A DNA stretch of 36,286 nt from Verrucomicrobiaceae bacterium (GCA_027487355.1 JAIYDT010000427.1:1-36286), one strand, 5' to 3'; positions 18,001-27,090 are shown, counted from the stretch's first letter. Notes: a model not told the origin generated them from the letters alone. A program made the numbers and translations.

Positions 18001-21000
18001 CGGCAGTGATGGCGAGCAGATCGGCGGCAGCGAATATGGTGCGGTCGTGAGAGCCGACAATTCGGTGCAGGAAGTCTGGTATCGCGTGACCGACGGCGAA
18101 GGCAGCAACGACGACTCCGCCACCGGCACCAGCAACGGCAACGGAGCCTGGGTCAAGGCCACCGAGATCACACCCACTGTCGCCATCACGCCCACCAATC
18201 CCGCGCATGGCCGCGAGTGGCGCTTCAACTATGTCAACATCCCCGCCACCGGCAGCGCCACCCTCGAGGTGAGGCTCAAGGAGCTGAGCTCTTCGGATGA
18301 CATGAATCTAACCGATGTGGCCGGGCATTTCACCACGCTCACGCGGACCATCCAGACCCGTGGCCCGGACCTGCGGCTCTTCGTCGCCTACCCGCAGGCG
18401 GAAGGTGATGTCATCGATGACTCCTATGTGCTCAAGGTTTACTTCTCGAAGAGCCTCGCCGATGGCACCACCGAAGCGACCCTCAAGCAGCGCTTCACCG
18501 TGCGATACGGGGCCAACGAAGGCTGGTCCGCCGGCATCCAGGTGCTCGATCGTGCGGCCTTCTCGATCAACTACAACGAGACCTCCGACTACCACGCGCT
18601 GGCGTTCCGGGTTCCGAATCTTTTCAACGGCTCGGATGATTTCCTCCACCGCATCGAGGTGACTTACGATCGCGCTGACCCGCTTTCCGATCTCGTGGCC
18701 ACCCGCCGGGTTCGGGCCGCGCCGAGCACGCTTCCCCGGGTCACCATTCTCCAGCCCCAGGAGTTCGACAGCAACGGCAAGCTGGTCGAGATCATCCTCC
18801 CCGATGGCCCCGGTGCCGACACGCTGCCCTACACGGTGCGGGTGGAAACCAGCGCCAATGCCACCTCGGTTGCCCTCGGATTCGAACTCGGCAGCGGCAC
18901 GCTCACGCCGGTCGATGCCGACCCTGTCGCCATCGGCATCCAGCCGACCTATCAGGGCTCCAGCGCCTTCTGGGATTTCATTTGGACCATCAATGCTCCC
19001 GGCACCTTCCGCTTGGTTGCATCCGCCGCAGGTCCGGGTGGAAATGCCGCCGACAAGCGCAACGCCACCGTGATCCGTCGCCAGCGGGTGGCGGGAAATC
19101 CAAGCGATCTCGATGACGATGACGATGGCCTTTCCGACTTCGATGAAGGCACCATCACGCCCCTGCCGAATGGATTTCCGACCGATGACGTCCGCTACAA
19201 GGCGAATTCCGAGCAATGGACCAATGGCGACATCCATGTCCACTTCGCCTACGGAAAGTCCGATCCGCTGCTTCCGGACAGCGATGGCGACGGGCTCCCG
19301 GACGGCCTCGAGGTCGGCTGGCGCACGCCGTTTTCGGCCACCAATACGGCCACCGACACCAATGGCGACTCGTTCCCGAATTTCATCGGCGACCTCGATC
19401 CGCCCTTCTTCAACACCCTCGACAACCTCGGCTCGGTGCCGGGTGTGAACAGCGCTTCCGAAGGTGGTGACCGCACGAAGCGTCTGCGTGGCTCCACCAC
19501 CGATCCGGGAAATCCCGACAGCGATGGCGATGGCATTCTCGACGGCGTGGAGGACTCGAACCGCAATGGCTGGGTCGATGGTGACGGAGCCTCGCTCGGC
19601 ACGACGACCGCCGCCACCACCGGGCGCAACTGGCCGAACGGCGAGATCGATGTCGGCGAGGTCTGGTTGGAAACCCATCCCGGCAACCCCGACACCGATG
19701 GCGATGGACTTTCCGATGGATCCGGCGAGGACAAGGATCTCAATGGCGTCATCACCGGTGACTCGAATGCGGACCGCGTCTGGCAATCGGGCGAAGTCTG
19801 GACGGAAACGAATCCCTTGAAAGGCGACACCGATGGCGATGGCCTGCCTGACGGATGGGAAACCGGTTTCGGCCTCAATGCCCTCGACAATGGTACCGTG
19901 GCCTTCGATGGCAGCACGTCCAATCCCAACAACGGAGCCGCAGGCGATCCGGATCAGGACGGCCTGACCAATCTCCAGGAACTTGTTGCCGGAACCGACC
20001 CACGGGTGGACAACACGGTGCCGCCCTTTGCCGGAGAAAAGATCAACATTGGTCCGGTCTCCGAGGCCGACTCGATCGTTCGAGGTGCCGTGACCAATCG
20101 TCAGGAGTTCACCGACTGGAAGATCAGTGATCTGGTCGTGCTCGATGAGTTCGAGGGCGATGGTTCAGGCAATCAGGGAGGCGACACTTATCTCGGCAAT
20201 GATGGCTTCGACAGCTCGCGCGACATCGTGGCGTTCTACGCCCGTGATGGCGGCGATCCGGTGGCGGGTGGCACGGATGAACTTTATTTCCGCGTGGATT
20301 TCCAGGACCTCCAGCCATTCGCCGAAGAGGGGAATCTCGATCTCTATGTGCTCATCGACACCGGCAATCCCACCATCGGCGAGTATGCCCTTCCAGATGA
20401 GGTGGACACCGGCACCCAGATGAAATGGGAGGCGGTGGTCGCGGTTTACAAGTCCAACGACGGTGCGGTCTTCGTCGACACCAACCCCGCGAACAACACC
20501 ACCGGCATCAATCAGGATCTGACTTCAAAGGGCGTCCAGCGTCGCGCGGCCGGCTCGCTCAATGGGTTCAAGAAGGCCTACTTCGACAGCAAGCAGGATG
20601 CGGTCGAGTTCTCGATCAGCCGCCAGGCGCTCCGCGATGCGGGATGGCTCGGAGATCCCGCTTCACTTTCGTTCCAGGTCTTCACCACGCGTGATGGCAC
20701 GAAGAACAGCCCGCAGGGAGCCGGAGATCTCGGCGGTCGCAGCGACATCCGCGACACGATCTACGACGATTGGCTGGCCGAAGACTACTGGCGGGACCAA
20801 GGCTATATCTCGCAGAACAGCGAGCTGCGCACCTGGTTTTCCTACAACGGTCCGGATCGTGGCAAGCGCGCCAAGGTGATGTCGGTCATCCATGGCAACG
20901 AGCCGATCCTTCCCGGCTCACAAATCCAACTGCGGCTCAACAATGGCGCGGGTGCCGGATATTACCGGCCCTTCGATGTCCATGATGCCTATTCGTCCAA

Positions 21001-23365
21001 GCTCGGCCTGCATGTCACTCCCACCCTCGCCTCGTCGCTCCAGTGGGCCTCGGTTGATCCGGCCGCTTCAAAGCCCTGGCGCGATGGTCCGGCTTTCAAC
21101 CAGCGCATCGGACAACTCGCGTCCGACGGGGTCGTCGAACTCATATCCTCGACCTATGCCGACTCACCGCTGCCTTACTTCAGCCAGGCGGCGATCAATG
21201 ACAGCATCGGTCTCTCCAACACCCTGCTGCAGGGCATCTATGGGGTCGCTCCATCTTCCCGCGTCTTCTGGGTGCCCGAACGGGTGATCGACGAAGGCGT
21301 GCTGGCCAAGGTCTCCGCCGCCGGATTCAGCCATGTCTTCATCGACCAGTTCCGCCATCTATCAGGACAGTTTGGACGTTCGAGCGCGCTGCTCGACGAC
21401 GGCTACCGCATCAACCAGATCAACGGCGTGAAGGCGATGGTGATCAATGATCGGGCCTCTGAGTTCCGCTTCAGGAACACGGACTCCGGGCTCGACATCA
21501 ATCTCCGCCAGTTGCTTTCCCGAAAGGCCCGCAGCGGTGAGCAACATCAGATGCTCATCCTGTCGAGCGACCTCTCCGACTTCCGCACCAAGGCGAGTGC
21601 CGACGCCTACGATGCCAACATCGCCTGGCTTGCCAGCCGTCCATGGATCGAACTGGTCGGACCCGATCAGGTCGCTGCCGGTCAGGTGGATCTCTCGGTG
21701 CCGCCAAATGGAACTGCCGACACCTTCGCACCGGTCAATCGCGGCAGCTCGGTGGTCTTCACCCGCAAGCAGGCCCCGCTGTGGCTCGATCACGCCACGC
21801 AGGGAACCTACGATCACTGGTGGTTCGGCAGCGCGCAGGAGGAAAGCCTTCGCGACAAGGTGTTCAACATCCGCCCTGGCGTGCCGATCAATCGTGCAGG
21901 GGGAGCCGACAATTTCTACGGCGTCCAGCAGTTCGGTCCGGGTGGAGTGGGGATCACCCGCGATGCCTGGAACTCGGTGTCCTCCATCGGCAACACGCCG
22001 CTCGGCAGGCTCGCGCGCGGCACGTATCACAGCTCGCAGTTCCTCGCCGGTTGGCACGATGAGGACAATGGCGACCTGAGCACCTTCTCGACCGGTGACT
22101 TCATCAATGCGGACACCACCTTCGACACGCTTGCGGCATCGAGTCGGATCGCCCAGTCGCAGTCGCGCTTCGCCGCTGTTTACCAGGGAGTTCAGACATG
22201 GGCCACTTCGCCGCCTGCCACCGCCCAGGCCAATGCGCTGGATGTGGATCTCGATGGTGAAAGCGAGTTCGTCCTCTCTAACAGCCGAGTCTATGCGGTC
22301 TTCGAGGCCATTGGTGGTCGCTGCGTCGCCGCCTGGGCGCGGGATGTTTCGAATGGCCAGGTGCGCCAGGTCATTGGAAACCTGCTGTCCTTCAGCGGCA
22401 CCGAGACCGAGTTTGAAGGTTCCACCAATCACGGCGCGAACGGCAGCGTCGGAGCCTACCGCACCAGCGCCTTCAAGGACTGGTGGGCCGGCAGCACCGG
22501 CGGCGCTGACACCTTTGTGAACGCACTCTACACGGTCGCTCCCGCATCCTCCGGCACCGGTTGGCGGTTCACGAATCCGGCGGGAACGATTGTGAAAACC
22601 ATCCGCCTCGAAACCGGCGGCGATTCGCTCGTCGCCTCCTATCAACTCTCCGGCGCGGTTTCGAAACTCTTCGTCCGCTTCGGCCTGAGCCCGGACCTCG
22701 ATGACCTGCTCGTCTCCGGTCAGGCCCATCTGACCACGCCCGCTCTAACAGGCTCGACCGTTTCGCTCAGCAACCGCTCACCCCTCGCCACCACCACGGC
22801 CGCCGTGCAGGCGGTCTCGGGCGTGACCTGGCAATCGCTCGCCACCGACGACGAGGTCGCCGCCTTCGACACCCTCCGCCTGCGCAACCAGGCGCAGACC
22901 CAGCAGATTGAGATGGAAAGCCAGGCCTCTTCCTTTGTGATCGGGCTCTCGCTTTCCACCACCGTCCTCGATGGCGATCAGGACGGGCTGCCCGCCGATT
23001 GGGAAACAGCGAACGGACTCGATGACAACAACCCGAATGGCGCGAACGGACCGGAAGGCGATCCCGATGGCGATGGCGTCTCGAACCTCATCGAATGGCT
23101 GGTTGGCATGAACCCTCAACTCACGGATCGTTCCAGCTATCCGAAGCTCGGCATCGCCTCGATCAATGGCGGCGTCCGCCTGACTTTCGCCACGCTTCCA
23201 GGTCGCAGTTATCAGCTCCAGTCGTCCCTCAATCTCGGCACCTGGTCGCCCTTCGGGACTCCCACGATCACGCCTGCCAATGCCGCACCCGGCCTGCTCC
23301 AGATCGACGACACCTCAGGCCTGCCCAAGCGCTTCTACCGCATGGTTATCTCACCTGTTCCCTGA
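15083..23365 (+). CDS. Giant secreted multidomain alpha-glucan hydrolase with GH13 and GH57-like domains
   Basis: The 2760-residue protein starts with a signal peptide (residues ~1-25). A GH13 alpha-amylase barrel follows (~25-560): region I 'DNVMNHN' (Asp113), nucleophile Asp279 in 'GLRLDAVKH', acid/base Glu343 in 'FGEHL', and Asp405 in 'SHDND'. Beta-rich linker domains follow to ~1335. Residues ~1340-1645 hold at least five Ca-binding DxDxDG (thrombospondin type 3-like) repeats, then a DOMON-like region (~1650-1910). A second catalytic region (~1930-2190) matches GH57 in order: 'HGNEP' (His1937), 'ELISSTYADSPLP' (Glu2019), 'FWVPERV' (Glu2066, nucleophile position), 'FIDQ' (Asp2088) and 'SSDLSDF' (Asp2163). 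A 'DVDLDGESEFVLSNSRVYAVFE' type domain near 2388, more Ca repeats (~2630-2675) and a C-terminal 'YQLQSSLNLGTW...RFYRM' module close it. GH13 is clear; the GH57 assignment rests on motif order and spacing. It is 24 bases upstream of the next amylase gene. Confidence 0.88.
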   Translation: MISRVRLFVISGLLGLALAVPAAGEAMLQYFNTSWAEITRKMPELAEAGYDSLWLPPPTKGSGGLSVGYDCWDRFDLGSKDQRGSVRTRYGTEAELLELVRVAHRFGIRIYFDNVMNHNAFDIPGYNASTPIDLYPGFLPEDFHLRKTEDGFYRKWDNTRSWSDAWQVQNLGLSDLIDIATEPGTTNFNHGPTEGSTMRKIDFVRHPNQPEYYCYLPTATGQKHSAGQGTYVGFGPANGITTGIIAANPSFYSERVEDLLHRAARWQIDRTRADGLRLDAVKHTPADFYGATYGADKDSSSYGYTGQVQVQFNLSRGFSDWSNHRDSLFNTEQGRDDAMLFGEHLGQPPAYGPYIDAGMRLIDNDLRSNFNNLLGNPSSGLTGYDAPGFGGFPASVSVPHAQSHDNDFAGRRELQHAFYFTRAGLPLIYTDGNYHAETLGESGGAFPRHANTAFLGQWGDARIPNLLRVHQDFARGWQRGRWSGSDLVSYERIDDRSFSESNQSLKERKGVTMLIAVNDNYSSGVSIQGGTSFPSQAGGGSENNPNTNDEYLFQYARGYGSQTGFYTYASSLSGVTVDKGSYFVFAPRTPEESDLWKSAGGEPITLLQNGQQVPTVNVVRRDGPDGDPAFNPNGVADPNNSDFAYTVAVPRVTSATSLKFVARVDGSAENVLLRLDGGIDLNGTRPLGNVDPLFRDNPPAVSNDSFLGYEQPNFVRRQQVEKFAARDTSRNQFGSTGAETYTKTIGSGSFTVVNGPTGSNNFSNDGGNQASFLYHDPAQAVGGTPGGGWPGGNVPQQFVENASTISIWAKPNGVGLGFKMFCYYTTDGTNPEGAGGTGTGTTKVSEMAFSHNQDSNDWWMTSNIPKPASGSVFKYKVGILKEGSSSVYPSGPDSVFRKKRMMTVFETPTINPSTLSYSAHNDYNSTTTGLQEGFHIIRGRAFLKRDGKSPLYNTFSRTFYYDAATPGGQIVFPGSDGEQIGGSEYGAVVRADNSVQEVWYRVTDGEGSNDDSATGTSNGNGAWVKATEITPTVAITPTNPAHGREWRFNYVNIPATGSATLEVRLKELSSSDDMNLTDVAGHFTTLTRTIQTRGPDLRLFVAYPQAEGDVIDDSYVLKVYFSKSLADGTTEATLKQRFTVRYGANEGWSAGIQVLDRAAFSINYNETSDYHALAFRVPNLFNGSDDFLHRIEVTYDRADPLSDLVATRRVRAAPSTLPRVTILQPQEFDSNGKLVEIILPDGPGADTLPYTVRVETSANATSVALGFELGSGTLTPVDADPVAIGIQPTYQGSSAFWDFIWTINAPGTFRLVASAAGPGGNAADKRNATVIRRQRVAGNPSDLDDDDDGLSDFDEGTITPLPNGFPTDDVRYKANSEQWTNGDIHVHFAYGKSDPLLPDSDGDGLPDGLEVGWRTPFSATNTATDTNGDSFPNFIGDLDPPFFNTLDNLGSVPGVNSASEGGDRTKRLRGSTTDPGNPDSDGDGILDGVEDSNRNGWVDGDGASLGTTTAATTGRNWPNGEIDVGEVWLETHPGNPDTDGDGLSDGSGEDKDLNGVITGDSNADRVWQSGEVWTETNPLKGDTDGDGLPDGWETGFGLNALDNGTVAFDGSTSNPNNGAAGDPDQDGLTNLQELVAGTDPRVDNTVPPFAGEKINIGPVSEADSIVRGAVTNRQEFTDWKISDLVVLDEFEGDGSGNQGGDTYLGNDGFDSSRDIVAFYARDGGDPVAGGTDELYFRVDFQDLQPFAEEGNLDLYVLIDTGNPTIGEYALPDEVDTGTQMKWEAVVAVYKSNDGAVFVDTNPANNTTGINQDLTSKGVQRRAAGSLNGFKKAYFDSKQDAVEFSISRQALRDAGWLGDPASLSFQVFTTRDGTKNSPQGAGDLGGRSDIRDTIYDDWLAEDYWRDQGYISQNSELRTWFSYNGPDRGKRAKVMSVIHGNEPILPGSQIQLRLNNGAGAGYYRPFDVHDAYSSKLGLHVTPTLASSLQWASVDPAASKPWRDGPAFNQRIGQLASDGVVELISSTYADSPLPYFSQAAINDSIGLSNTLLQGIYGVAPSSRVFWVPERVIDEGVLAKVSAAGFSHVFIDQFRHLSGQFGRSSALLDDGYRINQINGVKAMVINDRASEFRFRNTDSGLDINLRQLLSRKARSGEQHQMLILSSDLSDFRTKASADAYDANIAWLASRPWIELVGPDQVAAGQVDLSVPPNGTADTFAPVNRGSSVVFTRKQAPLWLDHATQGTYDHWWFGSAQEESLRDKVFNIRPGVPINRAGGADNFYGVQQFGPGGVGITRDAWNSVSSIGNTPLGRLARGTYHSSQFLAGWHDEDNGDLSTFSTGDFINADTTFDTLAASSRIAQSQSRFAAVYQGVQTWATSPPATAQANALDVDLDGESEFVLSNSRVYAVFEAIGGRCVAAWARDVSNGQVRQVIGNLLSFSGTETEFEGSTNHGANGSVGAYRTSAFKDWWAGSTGGADTFVNALYTVAPASSGTGWRFTNPAGTIVKTIRLETGGDSLVASYQLSGAVSKLFVRFGLSPDLDDLLVSGQAHLTTPALTGSTVSLSNRSPLATTTAAVQAVSGVTWQSLATDDEVAAFDTLRLRNQAQTQQIEMESQASSFVIGLSLSTTVLDGDQDGLPADWETANGLDDNNPNGANGPEGDPDGDGVSNLIEWLVGMNPQLTDRSSYPKLGIASINGGVRLTFATLPGRSYQLQSSLNLGTWSPFGTPTITPANAAPGLLQIDDTSGLPKRFYRMVISPVP

Positions 23366-23389
23366 TTTCCGATCCACAATCTTCCCATC

Positions 23390-26300
23390 ATGAAACTGCT
23401 TATCCATCTGTTCGGCTGTCTTTTCCTGGGCTTGGGCTCCCTCCAGGCCTGGACCGCCAATGAGACCGACTTCCCCGGTGACGGCCAGGGCTGGGATCTC
23501 GGCACCACCAACTCCTACAAGTACACCGGACCCGATGGCAGCACCGAGTGGTTCCGCTACGAGTGGACAGCTCCTGCTTCCGACACTGACTACAACTTCA
23601 AGATGGTCAGCGGAAACAACTGGAACAACGACTACGGCGGCAACCTGATCTTCCCGAAGAACGAGCTGGCCCTGATGTATTTTCAGCCGATCGGGGACTC
23701 CCCATCGAAGCTCTCCGGCGGCGTGACCAGCGGAAAACGCTACATCTTCACCGCCAAGGATCCTGGCCTGACCAATACCTTCATCAGCGTGATGGAGCTC
23801 TCGGCCGCTCCCGTCGCCATCACCAACGCTACTCGCAACGCCTCCACCGGGCTGATCACGATCACCCTCAATGCCACGCCCTCGGCCGAGGAAAAGGTCT
23901 ATGTCCGCTACACGGATACCAACTGGACCTACTCGCAGGTCATCCAGGCTCAGGTCTCGGGAACCACCGCGACGGCAACGATTCCCGACATCAAGGACGG
24001 CCGGAACTATCAATGGTATGCGCTGACCAGCACTGCCACGGCCGACAAATTCCATAACAGCTTCGCCACCGATGCCCTCACGCTTTCCTGGAGGAAGGAT
24101 ATCTCTGGAAACTTCACCATCACCGGAGTCCCGAGGATTTCAAACCTGACGATCAACAGCGCCAGCGGCCCTTATCAGACCACCAAGTTCTTCATTGATG
24201 AGATCGCCGGGCAGTCGTTCCCGCTTGATGCCAGCGTCACCTTCAACGCCGGAACTCCTCCGACCGAGGTGGAACTCGTGACCAACCTGAACCGTCGCGA
24301 CAAGGCCGACCAGGACAACAACGCCGACGGAGTCCCAGACGGCATCCTCCCTCCCGCCCGCGATGTCTGCGGGCAGAATGATTCGAACTACTACCGCGCT
24401 TATCCAATGACCGCCTCCGGCTCGACCTGGAGTGCCTCGGTCGCGGTGACGAAGACGGGTGCCTATCGCGCCACGGTGCGCTACCGCTTCTCGCCAACCG
24501 GTCCCTGGTTCTACTATGGGGATCGTGATCACGCCGTCGTCGTCTCGCCGAAGAAGACCCTGGAAATGACCCTTTATGAGCTCAACCCGCTCACCATCGA
24601 GGCCACCGCTGCCTCTGAAGCAGGGCGCAGCACCTTTGTCGATCTCCTCGGAGCGGCCGATGGAGATACCGATGGCACCGACCCGCTGAACCTCGATTAC
24701 TTCAATCTCGTTCAGACCAACTGCCTCTGGTTCCAGCCGATCCATCCCACCGGTGGACTCGGGGTCGAGAATGATCCGGCCACCTCCTCGCCCTACTCGC
24801 CGGGCAGTCCCTACGCGACGAAGAACTTCTTCGCTGTGAACCCCTATCTCGGCAGTGCCAACACCGAGGCCTCGGCCTTGGCGGAATTCCAGAACTTCGT
24901 CCAGAAGGCCGACACCTACAATGGCAGCGTCGGCACGATCAACGTGATGCTCGACTTCGTGGCGAATCACACCGCGTGGGATGCCGTGTATGGGCAGGGT
25001 GGGGTTGACCTTGGCTACACCGGCTCGACCTCCACCGCGATCCCGGGGAACTGGTATTCGCGAACAGGCGATTACGGTCAGGCGGCCACCTATTTCACCA
25101 GTCTCACCGACAAGGACAAGGCGGTGGCACCGGACCGCAATGACTTTGGCAAGTGGAGCGACGTGGCCGAACTCTACTACGGCCGCTACTCCGCCCTCTG
25201 GCGTTATGGAAGTTATGCCTCCGGCTCAGAGCCCCACAAGAACGAGGATGATTTCGTGGATTTCAACAGCCTCAGCCCGGAGGTGATCAAGTTGTGGAAA
25301 TACCTCGGCCACTACCCGACCTACTGGCTCCAGCAGACCGGTCACTCACTTTCCAATTCGACCACCGGATCCGCAGCCTCGCGCCTCGCCGACGACAACA
25401 AGGGCATCGACGCCCTGCGTTGCGACTTCGGCCAGGGCTTGCCGAACCCGCTCTGGGAATATGTCATCAACAAGACCCGCGCCGCGAAATGGAACTTCGT
25501 CTTCATGGCGGAAACCCTCGATGGCGCTGAACCCGGCTATCGCAGCAACCGCGTGTTCGACATCCTCAACGAGAACATGGTGTTCAACTTCACCGCCAGC
25601 CGCCTCAACAAGGAGTCCGACTTCCAGAGCAACCTCGAATCCCGCCGCTCCACCTATCGCACCGGCGCGATCCTGCTCAACATCACCGGCCACGATGAGA
25701 TCCTGCCGGACAACGACGCATGGCTGAACGCCACCCGCTATGCCGCGATGTCCGCCGTTCCTGGTCTGCCGATGGTCTTCAACGGACAGGAACAGGGCAT
25801 CCAGAACTTCAACACCGGCTCCGGAACTTGGCATTACGACGGCTTCGAGACCGATCACGAACTCAACTTCGGAAAGCGCATCCCCCACTTCAAGAAGTGG
25901 AACCGCGCGCAGTTCTGGTATCCCGCCACCCTGCCACCCAACAACACCGGCATGGCCCAGTGGTATGGCCGGGTCAACTGGGCGCGCTTGAACAGCCCCG
26001 CGATCAAGAGCCTCAACCAGTATTATCTCGACCAGCGGATCAGCGGTGGAGCTCCAGCCGACAACCTCTTCGCCATCGCGAAATACGAGCAGGCCAATGC
26101 CTCTCCGGCCTTCAAGGACGTCGTGCTCTGCTTCGCCAACCTCTTCGCCCACAACGCCACCAACCCCGGAACCGGAGCCACCACCCATCTCAGCACCAGC
26201 AGCACCTTCGACCTCCGGGGTGGGGCAGGGGATCCCCTGTGGAACCTCCTCGGCCTGAAGAACACCGCCGCCCGCAGCTACAATGTCCGCAATCTCGCCA

Positions 26301-27079
26301 GCAGCAATGCCGCCGCGAATGTCTGGACCACACCACGCACCGGCTCCGACCTCTACACCAACGGACTCTTCGTGGGACTCGGCGGCGGCACGGTGAACCC
26401 GATCACCAACGACGGCGAATTGGCCCAGTTCCTGAAGGTGGTCGATGTCACGCCACCGCCATCCCCGACCCCTCTCGCGAACTACTATGAAATTGGTAGT
26501 TCCGGCACCTTCTCCTGGGTCGCGAATGCCGGAGCCGATGACAATGTCGCCTCGTGGCTCGTTGAGATCTTCGAGAACGGGGTCCTCTCCTCCAGCCAGA
26601 CGATTCCGGGCACCCAGACAAGCTTCTCCTTCTCCGGTTCTCCCGGAAACACCTATCGCGCCCGCATCACCGCCATCAGCGCGACCAGCGTTTCCTCGAC
26701 TACTCCTGGCAGCAGCGATTCTGGTCCGCCCAATCCGTCCTCCACCACCACCGCCGTAAAGCTCCTGCTGGCGGCGGGCGATGATGATGGCGACGGCCGC
26801 AGCAATCTCGACGAACAGAACGCCGGCACCAATCCGCTCGATGCCGCCTCGCTCTTCAAGATCCTCTCGATCCAGCGCAGCAGCCCCGCCGTCAGCATCG
26901 GATTCACCTCCGTGATCGGAAAGACCTATCAACTCGAGACCTCCACCTCGCTAGACTCAGGCAGTTGGACTCCAGTCGGCTCTTCATCGGTCGCAACCAC
27001 CACACAATCCTCCCTCACCGACCCCACCGGCGGCACCGATCCCAAGCGCTTCTACCGAGTCCGCGTCACCGGGCCTTGA
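23390..27079 (+). CDS. Secreted GH13 alpha-amylase-type enzyme with N-terminal beta domains
   Basis: The 1229-residue protein has a signal peptide (residues ~1-20, 'LLIHLFGCLFLGLGSLQA'). Beta-rich modules, possibly carbohydrate-binding, span ~20-390. A GH13 catalytic domain (~395-870) has 'LDFVANHTAWD' (Asp522), nucleophile Asp679 in 'ALRCDFGQG', acid/base Glu708 in 'FMAETLDG' and Asp769 in 'ITGHDEILPDND'. The 'LWFQPIHPTGG...GSPYATKNFFAVNP' stretch near residues 446-485 recalls GlgE-type GH13 enzymes, but secretion argues for a depolymerase. The C-terminus has a 'DDDGDGRSNLDEQNAGTNP' Ca-binding repeat and a 'YQLETSTSLDSGSWTPVG...RFYRVRV' module like that of the upstream giant enzyme, so both are probably exported or surface-attached by one route. 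The 24-base gap makes a two-gene operon under the divergent LacI likely. Confidence 0.9.
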   Translation: MKLLIHLFGCLFLGLGSLQAWTANETDFPGDGQGWDLGTTNSYKYTGPDGSTEWFRYEWTAPASDTDYNFKMVSGNNWNNDYGGNLIFPKNELALMYFQPIGDSPSKLSGGVTSGKRYIFTAKDPGLTNTFISVMELSAAPVAITNATRNASTGLITITLNATPSAEEKVYVRYTDTNWTYSQVIQAQVSGTTATATIPDIKDGRNYQWYALTSTATADKFHNSFATDALTLSWRKDISGNFTITGVPRISNLTINSASGPYQTTKFFIDEIAGQSFPLDASVTFNAGTPPTEVELVTNLNRRDKADQDNNADGVPDGILPPARDVCGQNDSNYYRAYPMTASGSTWSASVAVTKTGAYRATVRYRFSPTGPWFYYGDRDHAVVVSPKKTLEMTLYELNPLTIEATAASEAGRSTFVDLLGAADGDTDGTDPLNLDYFNLVQTNCLWFQPIHPTGGLGVENDPATSSPYSPGSPYATKNFFAVNPYLGSANTEASALAEFQNFVQKADTYNGSVGTINVMLDFVANHTAWDAVYGQGGVDLGYTGSTSTAIPGNWYSRTGDYGQAATYFTSLTDKDKAVAPDRNDFGKWSDVAELYYGRYSALWRYGSYASGSEPHKNEDDFVDFNSLSPEVIKLWKYLGHYPTYWLQQTGHSLSNSTTGSAASRLADDNKGIDALRCDFGQGLPNPLWEYVINKTRAAKWNFVFMAETLDGAEPGYRSNRVFDILNENMVFNFTASRLNKESDFQSNLESRRSTYRTGAILLNITGHDEILPDNDAWLNATRYAAMSAVPGLPMVFNGQEQGIQNFNTGSGTWHYDGFETDHELNFGKRIPHFKKWNRAQFWYPATLPPNNTGMAQWYGRVNWARLNSPAIKSLNQYYLDQRISGGAPADNLFAIAKYEQANASPAFKDVVLCFANLFAHNATNPGTGATTHLSTSSTFDLRGGAGDPLWNLLGLKNTAARSYNVRNLASSNAAANVWTTPRTGSDLYTNGLFVGLGGGTVNPITNDGELAQFLKVVDVTPPPSPTPLANYYEIGSSGTFSWVANAGADDNVASWLVEIFENGVLSSSQTIPGTQTSFSFSGSPGNTYRARITAISATSVSSTTPGSSDSGPPNPSSTTTAVKLLLAAGDDDGDGRSNLDEQNAGTNPLDAASLFKILSIQRSSPAVSIGFTSVIGKTYQLETSTSLDSGSWTPVGSSSVATTTQSSLTDPTGGTDPKRFYRVRVTGP

Positions 27080-27090
27080 GGTTGTTGATG

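Noticed and set aside
18308-19786. 492-codon open frame on the minus strand inside the giant amylase gene
   Set aside because: It mirrors the plus-strand coding frame, reads as repetitive I/V/G/R sequence, and has no motif. The amylase frame continues through it without a break.
19100-20020. DNA-level repetition (gatggcgatgg-type) that could suggest a tandem repeat or CRISPR-like array
   Set aside because: It is explained by coding for DxDxDG calcium-binding motifs. Units differ in length and spacing, and there are no constant repeats with unique spacers.
25346-26932. 528-codon minus-strand frame opposite the second amylase
   Set aside because: It lies over the GH13 catalytic motifs of the plus strand and has a shadow-type composition.
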